Origin: Micromonospora_G sp040676775
GTDB taxonomy: Bacteria; Actinomycetota; Actinomycetes; Mycobacteriales; Micromonosporaceae
DNA length: 64,000 bases
Assembly (NCBI RefSeq): GCF_040676775.1
Contig: NZ_JBFAPP010000014.1
Coordinates: forward strand, 1-64,000
Direction: 5' to 3'
The position numbers and the translations under genes were made by a program. Below the pieces are notes generated by a model. It was not told the origin of the DNA. It searched no databases and worked only from the letters and a program-made list of their open reading frames with translations. Shown in pieces: positions 1 to 8,623 of this stretch (position 1 is the first letter of the stretch; each line of letters begins with the position of its first letter).

Positions 1-257
1 GTGGGGGGGGGGGGGGCCCCCGGGGGGGGGGGGGCGCGGCCCCGCCGCCGGACGGGTGGCCGACCGTGGGTGCTCCGTCCCCCGGGGGGTACGGGTGGAG
101 ATCCCGCGCGACTCCAGCCGGGCCGTGGACTCCCGGCCCGTGCCACGGGTGCCGCCGCTACGACCGGGTTGCCCCGGCCGCCGGGCGGGCCGCTGGCCGC
201 TGGGTATGCGACGAGTCGTCACCCTCACGCACCCCCTCCCCGAGGCTGATTCGGAAA
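1..257. other. G-rich low-complexity start and eno 3' flank
   Basis: The first 36 bases are nearly pure G/C homopolymer runs, followed by GC-rich DNA up to the enolase stop. I see no gene or convincing terminator. Homopolymer runs this long at the very edge may be a contig end or an assembly problem rather than biology. Confidence 0.5.
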
Positions 258-1541
<1,284 letters not shown>

Positions 1542-1862
1542 TGTGTCGCTCCTCGTGATGAGTGTCAACTGGTGCTCTCGGGCCGCGACGGTGCGGCGGA
1601 AGCGTTCCGAAGGCAGCGTAACGGGCCGTGGTCGCCGGACGGGGATGGCCTCCACCAACCGGGCGCCGATCTGCCGGACATCTGCCGATTCTCCACCCCA
1701 TCACCCGGGCCGGGGTTTGCGGGGGTTGCCCTGATCGACAAGGCTGGTGGACATGTTCGCCGCCGATCGCGCCACCGCCGGACCGCCCGCCAGCACCGCG
1801 CGTTCCACCACCGCCGTCCGGTCCGCCGCAGCCGGTCGGCCCAACCCCCGGCCGTACGCACA

Positions 1863-2717
1863 GTGAACGGCGATCCGCTGGCGCCCCGGCCGGAGTTCGT
1901 CCCCGGCGCGGCTGCCGACGTACCGGCGGACCCGGCCGACCTGTGCCTGGTGGTGGCCGACGGCAAGCTGCTGCTCGGCATCGAGGGCGGCTTCCCCCGG
2001 TTCGCCGACCTGCCCGCGGGCTCGGCCCCGGTCCCGCTCGGCACCCTCGACGGCGAGCGCGTCTGGGTCACCGCCCACGACACGGTCGACGGCTCGCTCG
2101 GCACCTGGCTCGGCTGGCGGGACCTGGCCGCCGGGCTGGCCGAGCCGCTCGCCGCCCTGGCCGGCCGGGCGCTGCAGGTGGTCACCTGGCGGCGTACGCA
2201 CCGTTACTGCGGTGCCTGCACGGCGGAGTTGGCCGACGTGCCCGGCGAGACCGCCCGGCGCTGCCCCGACTGCAAGCTCTACGTGCCGATGCAGCTCTCC
2301 CCGGCCGTCCTGGTCGCCATCCGCCGCCCCGGCCCACCCGGCAAGCCGGAGCAACTGCTGCTGGTCCGGCACTCGTACGGGCCGACCGAGACGTGGGCGC
2401 TGGTCGCCGGTTTTGTCGAGGCGGGCGAGACGCTGGAGCAGGCGGTGCACCGGGAGGTCGCCGAGGAGGTGGGGCTCCGGGTCGACCGACTGACCTATTT
2501 CGGCAGCCAGCCGTGGGCGATGTCCGGTCCGGGCGTGGTGCTCACCGGCTACACCGCGTACGCGGCGAATCCGGCGGCCGAGCCGGTCGTCGACGGTCGT
2601 GAGCTGACCGAGGCACGCTGGTTCCCGCTGGACGCGTTACCGGAGCCGCTGCCGCCGCCGTACTCGATCTCCCGTTGGCTGATCGAGCACGTCCGGATCC
2701 CACCGGACCTCACCTAG
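1863..2717 (+). CDS. nudC: NudC-type Nudix hydrolase (NAD(H) / NAD-RNA pyrophosphatase)
   Basis: Family role: hydrolysis of NAD(H) to NMN(H) and AMP, and NAD-decapping of RNA. The 284-residue product has an N-terminal NudC domain, a zinc-ribbon (CGAC, then CPDC 16 residues on), and a complete Nudix box (GFVEAGETLEQAVHREVAEE). The family motif after the box is SQPW followed by AMSGPG rather than the usual PFP. The GTG at 1863 lacks a clear Shine-Dalgarno, so the start is uncertain; the frame is open far upstream but that part is antisense to eno. Its stop overlaps the stop of the convergent DUF885 gene by 4 bp. Confidence 0.85.
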   Translation: MNGDPLAPRPEFVPGAAADVPADPADLCLVVADGKLLLGIEGGFPRFADLPAGSAPVPLGTLDGERVWVTAHDTVDGSLGTWLGWRDLAAGLAEPLAALAGRALQVVTWRRTHRYCGACTAELADVPGETARRCPDCKLYVPMQLSPAVLVAIRRPGPPGKPEQLLLVRHSYGPTETWALVAGFVEAGETLEQAVHREVAEEVGLRVDRLTYFGSQPWAMSGPGVVLTGYTAYAANPAAEPVVDGRELTEARWFPLDALPEPLPPPYSISRWLIEHVRIPPDLT

Positions 2718-4345
2718 TACGCCGGCTCCACCCCGAGCAGGGTCCGCAGGTGGCGGGGCGGCGGTGAGCCGTGCGAGAGCATCGCGTCGTGCCACTGCCG
2801 TACCGACGGCCCGGCCGGGCGGGCGGCGGCGATCTCGGCGACCTCGCGGTAACCGACGAAATACGTGGAGAGCTGGGTCGAGGTGAGCAGGGCGCGGCGC
2901 CACTTGCCGGCCGCCTCACCCTCCTCCTGGAAGCCTCGGCCGATCATCAGCGCCATGCCCTCGGACTCGGGCAGCTCGTCGCAGTGCACGAGCTGGTCCA
3001 GCAACGCGTTGATGGTCATCCGGAGCTGCATCTTGAGCTGCTGCAACCGGATCGGCAGGCCACCGAAGCCGAGATCGGCCATCATCTCCTCGGCGTACAC
3101 CGCCCAGCCCTCCACGAACGGGCCGGAGTAGCCGAGCGCCCGTACCCGGGTGCTGCCCTGGTAGCGGCGCGAGTGCGCGAGCTGGAGGAAGTGACCCGGC
3201 ATCGCCTCGTGCACGGTCAGGTTGCGGATCATGTGGTTGTTGTACTCGCGGTAGAACGACTCGATCCGGTCCGCCGACCAGTCCGAGGGCGTCGGCGCGA
3301 TGCAGTAGAACGTCGGCACCTCGGCGGTCTCCAGTGGGCCCGGCGGGTCGCAGTAGGCGACCGCCACCCCACGGGCGAACTCCGGCATCTCCTGGATCAC
3401 GCACGGGTCGTCGACCAGCGTCACCAGGTCGTGCGTACGGACGAAGTCGGTCGTCTCGGAGAACGTCACCCGGGCCAGGTCCACGATGGAGCTGTCGTCC
3501 GGGTGCTCTCCGGCGAGGTGGTCCAGCGCTCGCCGTACGGTCTCGTCGGTCGCCGGGCCACCGACCAGCTCGGCGGCCACGGCCCGGATCTCGTCGGTGA
3601 CCCGCTCCAGGTTCGCCTCGGCGCGGGCGAAGATCTGCGTGGCGGACAGCTCGGTGTCCAGGGTGTGCCAGAGCCGCGCCTCGAAGCGGCGGCGGCCGAG
3701 CCGAGGGTCGCGCCCCGGACCGGCGTCGTCGTGCAGACCCGCCCGGAGCCAGTCCGCGAACCCGGCCAGGGCCTCGACCGCCTCCCGGGCCACCGGCTCG
3801 ACCGCGCCACGCATGCCCGGTGCCTGGGCAAGCAGGGCGGGCAGTTCGTCGCGAACCAGCGTGGCGGTGCCGTCGAACTGCTCGGCGGCGGTCTCGGCGT
3901 GGATCCTGGGCATGTCGCGCAGGGTGGCGCGGGCGGTGGCGAGCGCGTCCGGTACGTCACCGAGCCGGCCGACGAGGCTGTCCAGCCGGACCTCCGCCGG
4001 GGCGTACGGGCGGGCGATCAGCGCGTGCAGTAACGGCCCCGGATTGTGCCGCAGCGGGTTCCACTCGTGCGTACGCAGCTCGGACAGCTCGAACTGTTCC
4101 CGGTCGACGAGGGCGGCGAGCAGACTGTGGTCGACCTGCTCCGACTGGTCGAGCGCGAGGTCGTCCACCTGGGAGAGGGCACCGGCGGCGTCGCGCAGCA
4201 TCGCCGAGCGGGCCTTCACCCCGCCGTCGGAAAGGTCCGGCAACCGGTCGTCGAAGCGGTGGTCGCCGGCCGAGGACGCCAACCCGGGACTGCTTTCCAG
4301 CAACGCGTCGACGATGCGTTCGGCGATGGGGACGAAAGACGACAT
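2714..4345 (-). CDS. DUF885 family protein, putative metallopeptidase-like
   Basis: A 543-residue DUF885 protein. Family hallmarks are present: HEAMPGH at residues 379-385 and VEGWAVYAEE about 30 residues later. These resemble the HExxH-plus-Glu metal site of gluzincin peptidases, so hydrolase activity is plausible, but substrates of the family are largely unknown. No signal peptide is seen, so it is probably cytosolic. It ends inside the nudC stop codon, so the two convergent genes have no intergenic space and no private terminator. The MocR gene upstream on the same strand ends 9 bp before the start, so co-transcription is likely. Confidence 0.85.
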   Translation of the reverse strand: MSSFVPIAERIVDALLESSPGLASSAGDHRFDDRLPDLSDGGVKARSAMLRDAAGALSQVDDLALDQSEQVDHSLLAALVDREQFELSELRTHEWNPLRHNPGPLLHALIARPYAPAEVRLDSLVGRLGDVPDALATARATLRDMPRIHAETAAEQFDGTATLVRDELPALLAQAPGMRGAVEPVAREAVEALAGFADWLRAGLHDDAGPGRDPRLGRRRFEARLWHTLDTELSATQIFARAEANLERVTDEIRAVAAELVGGPATDETVRRALDHLAGEHPDDSSIVDLARVTFSETTDFVRTHDLVTLVDDPCVIQEMPEFARGVAVAYCDPPGPLETAEVPTFYCIAPTPSDWSADRIESFYREYNNHMIRNLTVHEAMPGHFLQLAHSRRYQGSTRVRALGYSGPFVEGWAVYAEEMMADLGFGGLPIRLQQLKMQLRMTINALLDQLVHCDELPESEGMALMIGRGFQEEGEAAGKWRRALLTSTQLSTYFVGYREVAEIAAARPAGPSVRQWHDAMLSHGSPPPRHLRTLLGVEPAY

Positions 4346-4354
4346 GCAAGGAAT

Positions 4355-5788
4355 CTAGCGAGTCCGGTCGGGCTCCGGCAGCAGGGGAACAAGGCTGGCC
4401 AGGGTTCGTACCGCGCGGGTCAGCTCGGCGGGCGGGTTCGCGGCGTAACCGAGCACCAGTCCGGGTGGGCCGCCGGGCGCCAACCGGAGCCGGGACAGCG
4501 GCACCGGAGCCAACCCGGCCCGCTGCGCGGCGTCGGCCAGCCGCTCGTCGTCGACCCCGTCGGGCAACTCGACCACCAGGTGCAGCCCGGCCGCGATACC
4601 GGAGATCCGGGCCGACGGCAGGTAGCGGCGCAGGGCGGCGGTCAGCGCGTCCCGCCGCTGCCGGTGCGCCTGCCGGCAGCGGCGCAGGTGACGGTCGTAG
4701 CCGCCGTCGCCCAGCAGTTCGGCGAAGGCGAGCTGTTCCAGCACCGGCCCGCCGATGTCGGCCGCCGACTTCGCCGCGACCACCGCGGCCCGCCAACCCG
4801 GCGGTACGGCGAGCCAGCCGAGCCGCATCGCCGGTGCGAGTGCCTTGCTGGCCGAGCCGATGTGGGCGACCAGGTCCGGGGCGAGACCCTGCAGGCAGCC
4901 GACCGGGTCCCGGTCGTAGCGGAACTCGGCGTCGTAGTCGTCCTCGACCACCAGTCCACCGGTCGTACGCGCCCAGGCGAGCAGGGCGGCCCGGCGGCGC
5001 GGGGCGAGTACCACACCGGTCGGGTACTGGTGTGCCGGTGTGGTCAGCACCGCCGGCACCCCGCTGCGCGCCAGCGCCTCGACGTCCAGTCCCTCGGCAT
5101 CGACCGGGACCGGCACCGGGCGCAGCCCCTGCGCTTCGAGGTGGATCCGGATGGCGGAACTGCCCGGATCCTCGATCCCGATCGTGGTCGCGCCCCGGCT
5201 CTGCAGCACGGCGGCGACCAGCGAGAACGCCTGGGCCGCACCGGTAGTGATCACCAGGTCGGCCGGGTCGACGCGGGCCGCCCGGACCCGCCCGAGGTAG
5301 TTCGAGAGTTCCGTACGCAGCCGGGGTGCACCGGCCGGGTCGCCGTAGTCGAAATCGGCGTCGCGGGCCCGGCTCAGCGCCCGCTCGTACGCCCGCCGCC
5401 ATTGGGCACGGGGAAACATCGCCAGGTCCGGCACCCCGGACCGGAGCCCGTTCCCGGTCGGGAGCGGTTGAGCGGCGGTGCTCGCCCGTGTGTCGGGCGG
5501 GCTCCAGCGGCTCTGTGTCGCACCGGTGTCGGGCGCGACCACGGTCCCCGCGCCGGGTCGGGCCAGCAGTCGTCCCTCGGCCACCAACTGCTCGTACGCC
5601 TCGACCACCACACCCCGGGACAGGCGCAGGTCGGCGGCGAGTCCTCGGCTGGACGGGAGCCGGGTGCCCGGGACGAGTCGCCCCTGCACGATCGCCTCCC
5701 GGAGCGCGACGGTGAGCTGGCCGGCGAGTCCGGGTCGGGCCCGGTCGAGTTCGACTAGTGCCTCCGGGGTGGTCAATTGGTCCTCCAT
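4355..5788 (-). CDS. MocR-family (GntR/aminotransferase) transcriptional regulator
   Basis: A fusion of an N-terminal GntR winged helix (about residues 15-85, with VPGTRLPSSRGLAADLRLSR) and a type-I aminotransferase fold. The PLP lysine is in GSASKALAP at K315, and EDDYDAEFRYD is the Asp/Tyr cofactor-binding strand. MocR proteins sense PLP or amino-acid-like ligands and usually control a neighbouring gene. An earlier in-frame start exists at 5890 but lies inside the divergent EamA gene; ATG 5788 gives the normal MocR N-terminus. It is divergent from the EamA exporter with 55 bp between starts, so that gene is the likely target. Confidence 0.9.
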   Translation of the reverse strand: MEDQLTTPEALVELDRARPGLAGQLTVALREAIVQGRLVPGTRLPSSRGLAADLRLSRGVVVEAYEQLVAEGRLLARPGAGTVVAPDTGATQSRWSPPDTRASTAAQPLPTGNGLRSGVPDLAMFPRAQWRRAYERALSRARDADFDYGDPAGAPRLRTELSNYLGRVRAARVDPADLVITTGAAQAFSLVAAVLQSRGATTIGIEDPGSSAIRIHLEAQGLRPVPVPVDAEGLDVEALARSGVPAVLTTPAHQYPTGVVLAPRRRAALLAWARTTGGLVVEDDYDAEFRYDRDPVGCLQGLAPDLVAHIGSASKALAPAMRLGWLAVPPGWRAAVVAAKSAADIGGPVLEQLAFAELLGDGGYDRHLRRCRQAHRQRRDALTAALRRYLPSARISGIAAGLHLVVELPDGVDDERLADAAQRAGLAPVPLSRLRLAPGGPPGLVLGYAANPPAELTRAVRTLASLVPLLPEPDRTR

Positions 5789-5843
5789 AGCCCATCCGCA
5801 TTGGCCCTCAACACAGGACCATCTGCACCCTAGCGTCGTACGG
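5789..5843. promoter_or_regulatory. divergent MocR/EamA control region
   Basis: Only 55 bp separate the two divergent starts. TAGCGT at 5831-5836 lies 7 nt before the EamA GTG, the spacing expected of a leaderless actinobacterial -10 element. A MocR operator should lie in this interval, but I cannot define it by a convincing repeat. Confidence 0.4.
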
Positions 5844-6908
5844 GTGAAGATCTCCAACACCGGTGCCGTACTGCTCTGCGTCATCGGCATGACGATCGTC
5901 GGCAGCTCCGTCTCGATCAGCCAACTGGTCCTCGACTACCCCGCCCTGACCGGACAGGCGGCCCGGTACGCGCTCGCCGCCGTTGCACTGTTCGCGATCG
6001 CCCGGCGCTGGCCCGGCATCGGTGTCGACGGCAGCCCCGCGACGGGTCGGCCGACCGGGCGCGAGTGGGTCGTCCTCACCGCGCTGGCGGCCATCGGGCT
6101 GGCCGCGTTCAACGCCTTCGTCCTGATCGCGCTGCCGCACGCCGACCCGGCCCTGGTCGGCACCTTCATCGGCGCCGCCCCGCTGGGGCTGGCACTGCTC
6201 GGGCCACTGCTGCGCGGCCGGCGGCCCACCGTACGGCTGCTCGGCGCGGCCGGCATCGTCGTCGCCGGTACGGCGCTGGTGCAGGGCACCGGTCGGGCGG
6301 ACACGATCGGTGTACTCGCCTCGCTCGGTGCGCTCGGCGGGGAGATCGCCTTCTCGTTGCTCGCCGCCGTCGTGCTGCCCCGCCTCGGCCCGGTACGGGT
6401 GGCCGCGTACAGCTGCGCGCTGGCCGTACCGCTGCTGCTGGTCGGCGCGCTGGTGGCGGGTGAACCGGCCGACTGGCGGCTGCCGACCGGGGTGGAGGCG
6501 GCCACGTACGCCTATCTGGCCGCGCTGATGACGGTGGTGGCGTTCGTGGCCTGGTTCACCGGACTGCGCCGGCTGGGCGTCGAGCGGGCCGGGATCCTGG
6601 TCGGCCTGATGCCGGTGGCCACCCTGCTCACCGCCGCCGTGCAGGCCGGAAGACTCCCCGCGCTCGGCTCGACCGCCGGGGTGCTGGTGGTCGCGCTCGG
6701 CCTGGCCGTCGGCCTGGCCGGACAGCGGAACCAGCCCGCCGCCCCGGACCCGGACCGTCAGCCGGCGCTGCCCGCGGAACCAGCCTGGGAACTGTCGGCG
6801 GAACCCGGACCGGCAGAGTTCCCGGAACCGGCGGTGGTGCCGGAACCGGCGGTGGCTTCCACGGCGGAACCGGCGGTGGCTTCCACGGCGCGGACCGCGT
6901 CGGCGTAG
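5844..6908 (+). CDS. EamA/DMT-family membrane transporter
   Basis: A drug/metabolite transporter superfamily protein with two EamA halves and about ten hydrophobic segments between residues 1 and 300, starting VKISNTGAVLLCVIGMTIVG. EamA proteins typically export amino acids, metabolites or drugs; the divergent MocR gene suggests an amino-acid or pyridoxal-related substrate (inference). The GTG at 5844 is at the leaderless -10 spacing. The last 50 or so residues are a Pro/Glu/Ala tail encoded by 24-bp repeats that overlap the 3' end of mazG on the other strand by 151 bp. The tail is unlikely to be membrane-embedded. Confidence 0.85.
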   Translation: MKISNTGAVLLCVIGMTIVGSSVSISQLVLDYPALTGQAARYALAAVALFAIARRWPGIGVDGSPATGRPTGREWVVLTALAAIGLAAFNAFVLIALPHADPALVGTFIGAAPLGLALLGPLLRGRRPTVRLLGAAGIVVAGTALVQGTGRADTIGVLASLGALGGEIAFSLLAAVVLPRLGPVRVAAYSCALAVPLLLVGALVAGEPADWRLPTGVEAATYAYLAALMTVVAFVAWFTGLRRLGVERAGILVGLMPVATLLTAAVQAGRLPALGSTAGVLVVALGLAVGLAGQRNQPAAPDPDRQPALPAEPAWELSAEPGPAEFPEPAVVPEPAVASTAEPAVASTARTASA

Positions 6909-7837
6909 GCGAGCGCGGCCCGGCGCAGGGCGGCCTCGGCGTCCAGCCCGTCGGCACGGGCCTGGACCACCACGTCCAGCAGTCGGGCGCCGAGCCGGGC
7001 CTCGTCGTCCAGGGTCGCCGGGACCGGCGGTGGGACGTCGAGCCCGGCCCGGCCGGCCCGCTGCAGGATCTTCGCGGCGAGCGAGAGAGCCGGCTGGGCC
7101 AGCGCGATCCCGTCCAGCACCGAGTCGCGGGCCTTCTCCGCCTTCTTGATCTGCTCCCAGTTGGTGATGATCTCGTCAATCGAGCCGACCGGGGTGTCCG
7201 CGAAGACGTGCGGGTTGCGCCGGATCATCTTGTCGACCAGGTCGCCGGCCACGTCGTCGATGTTCCACCGCTCGTCGGAGGGCCGTTCCTCGGCCAGCCG
7301 AGCGTGCAGCACCACCTGGAGCAGTACGTCACCCAGCTCCTCGCGGAGCGCGTCCAGGTCACCGGCCGCGATCGCGTCGTACGCCTCGTAGCACTCCTCA
7401 AGCAGGAACTGGGCGAGCGTGGCGTGGGTCTGCGCCCGCTTCCACGGGTCGCCGCCGGGCGAGGCGAGCCGGTCCATCACGGCGACCGCGTCGAGCAACC
7501 GGGCGCCGGGCGGGTCCCAGGACCCGTACATCAGCTCCAGTTCGGCCAGGCCGGGTTCACGGGCCAGACGCAGCCCCAGCTCACGGGCCATCCGGTCGTC
7601 GCCGACCGGACCGGCCAACCAGACCACGGTGCCTTCCGCAGCGGCGGTGGCGAGCAGGTCCGGCACCGGCGAGTCGGTCAGGGTGACGGTGCCGCCGGCC
7701 ACCCGTACGGCGGTGGTCAGCTCGCTCTCCGCGCCGGCCAGCACCGGGTGCTGGCGTACCACGTCCCAGGCTACGGCGGTGAGCAGGCCGGCCGGCAGCC
7801 GGGGCGAGGTGACCAGGAGTACGACGCGAGCGGTCAT
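6758..7837 (-). CDS. mazG: MazG nucleoside triphosphate pyrophosphohydrolase
   Basis: House-cleaning NTP pyrophosphatase that hydrolyses (d)NTPs to monophosphates and PPi. Residues 1-115 are the poorly conserved actinobacterial N-terminal part. The MazG domain begins near residue 128, with the metal-binding motif EExxE at 147-151 and ELGD at 167-170. The C-terminal 40 residues are a low-complexity Ala/Gly/Ser/Thr tail antisense to the EamA tail. The ATG at 7837 lies 13 bp after the stop of the SurA-like lipoprotein gene, so mfd, the lipoprotein gene and mazG form one operon. Confidence 0.92.
   Translation of the reverse strand: MTARVVLLVTSPRLPAGLLTAVAWDVVRQHPVLAGAESELTTAVRVAGGTVTLTDSPVPDLLATAAAEGTVVWLAGPVGDDRMARELGLRLAREPGLAELELMYGSWDPPGARLLDAVAVMDRLASPGGDPWKRAQTHATLAQFLLEECYEAYDAIAAGDLDALREELGDVLLQVVLHARLAEERPSDERWNIDDVAGDLVDKMIRRNPHVFADTPVGSIDEIITNWEQIKKAEKARDSVLDGIALAQPALSLAAKILQRAGRAGLDVPPPVPATLDDEARLGARLLDVVVQARADGLDAEAALRRAALAYADAVRAVEATAGSAVEATAGSGTTAGSGNSAGPGSADSSQAGSAGSAG
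6823..6888. repeat. 24-bp tandem repeat in the overlapping 3' ends of eamA and mazG
   Basis: Two identical 24-bp copies (6841-6864, 6865-6888) follow a partial copy from 6823. The array is translated in both directions: as EPAVAST-type repeats in the EamA tail and as AVEATAGS repeats in the MazG tail. The unit is divisible by 3, so copy-number change would keep both frames. Confidence 0.8.
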
Positions 7838-7850
7838 CGGGTGTGCCCGC

Positions 7851-8549
7851 TCAGCGCGGGTCGACCACCGTGCCCGTGTCGCCCTCGCCCAGCGGCACGC
7901 TGACCGCGGCCGGCCCGCCCTGGAAGGAGAGGATCGGGAACTCCAGCGGCCGGTAGCGCGGGTTGACCGTGACGTCGAAGCGGGTCACCGCGTCGGCGAG
8001 GATCTTGCGGTTGCCGAGCGCGGCCTGCAACTGCTCACCGTCAAGCTGCTGCCCGGCGGCCTCGTCCGAAACCGTCGCCTCGATCGCACCGGCGGCCTTG
8101 GCCACCTTGCCCAGGGCGAGCAGCTCGGCCGGGGTCGGCTTCACCGGCTCACCCGGCGGTACGGCCGACAGGCAGGTGAACAGCGCCGCGGCCTCCTTGG
8201 CGAACGCTGTCTCCGGCGCCACGCCGAACTGCTGGGCCACCTGGTCGACCGGAGCCGGCTCCTTGGCCTGGAGGTTCTCGGCCTTGGTGAAACGCTGGCA
8301 GACGTCGTTGAGCACCAGCACGCTGACCACGAAGGTACGCGTCGGCGGCTTCGCCTCGGGCGCACCCGCGGCGGCGGGCGGCGCGGGCTTCGCCCGCAGC
8401 TCGTCGATGAGGTCGGTCACCTGGTTCTCGGTGATCTGCCGGTCGCCGACGTAGGCGGCGGCACCGGGCTGGGCACGGCAACCGGTGAGGGCGATGATGC
8501 CGACCGCGGCAACCACGGCGATCGGCGCCAGACGGCGAGCACGCTGCAT
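7851..8549 (-). CDS. SurA N-terminal-like lipoprotein
   Basis: A 232-residue secreted lipoprotein: basic N-terminus, hydrophobic stretch, and lipobox LTGC with the lipidated Cys at residue 24. The mature part starts RAQPGAAAYVGDRQITENQV, resembling the N-terminal domain of SurA/PrsA-type chaperones, but no parvulin PPIase domain follows. It probably acts as an extracytoplasmic folding factor (inference). The frame is open further upstream, but ATG 8549 gives a proper signal peptide and has GAGAGA upstream. Position between mfd and mazG is a common actinobacterial arrangement. Confidence 0.8.
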   Translation of the reverse strand: MQRARRLAPIAVVAAVGIIALTGCRAQPGAAAYVGDRQITENQVTDLIDELRAKPAPPAAAGAPEAKPPTRTFVVSVLVLNDVCQRFTKAENLQAKEPAPVDQVAQQFGVAPETAFAKEAAALFTCLSAVPPGEPVKPTPAELLALGKVAKAAGAIEATVSDEAAGQQLDGEQLQAALGNRKILADAVTRFDVTVNPRYRPLEFPILSFQGGPAAVSVPLGEGDTGTVVDPR

Positions 8550-8623
8550 GGCCGACACTCTCTCACGCGCCGCCCGGCCCGACCGGTACGGGGTCACCGG
8601 GCGGGCCGTTCCACCACTGTCCG

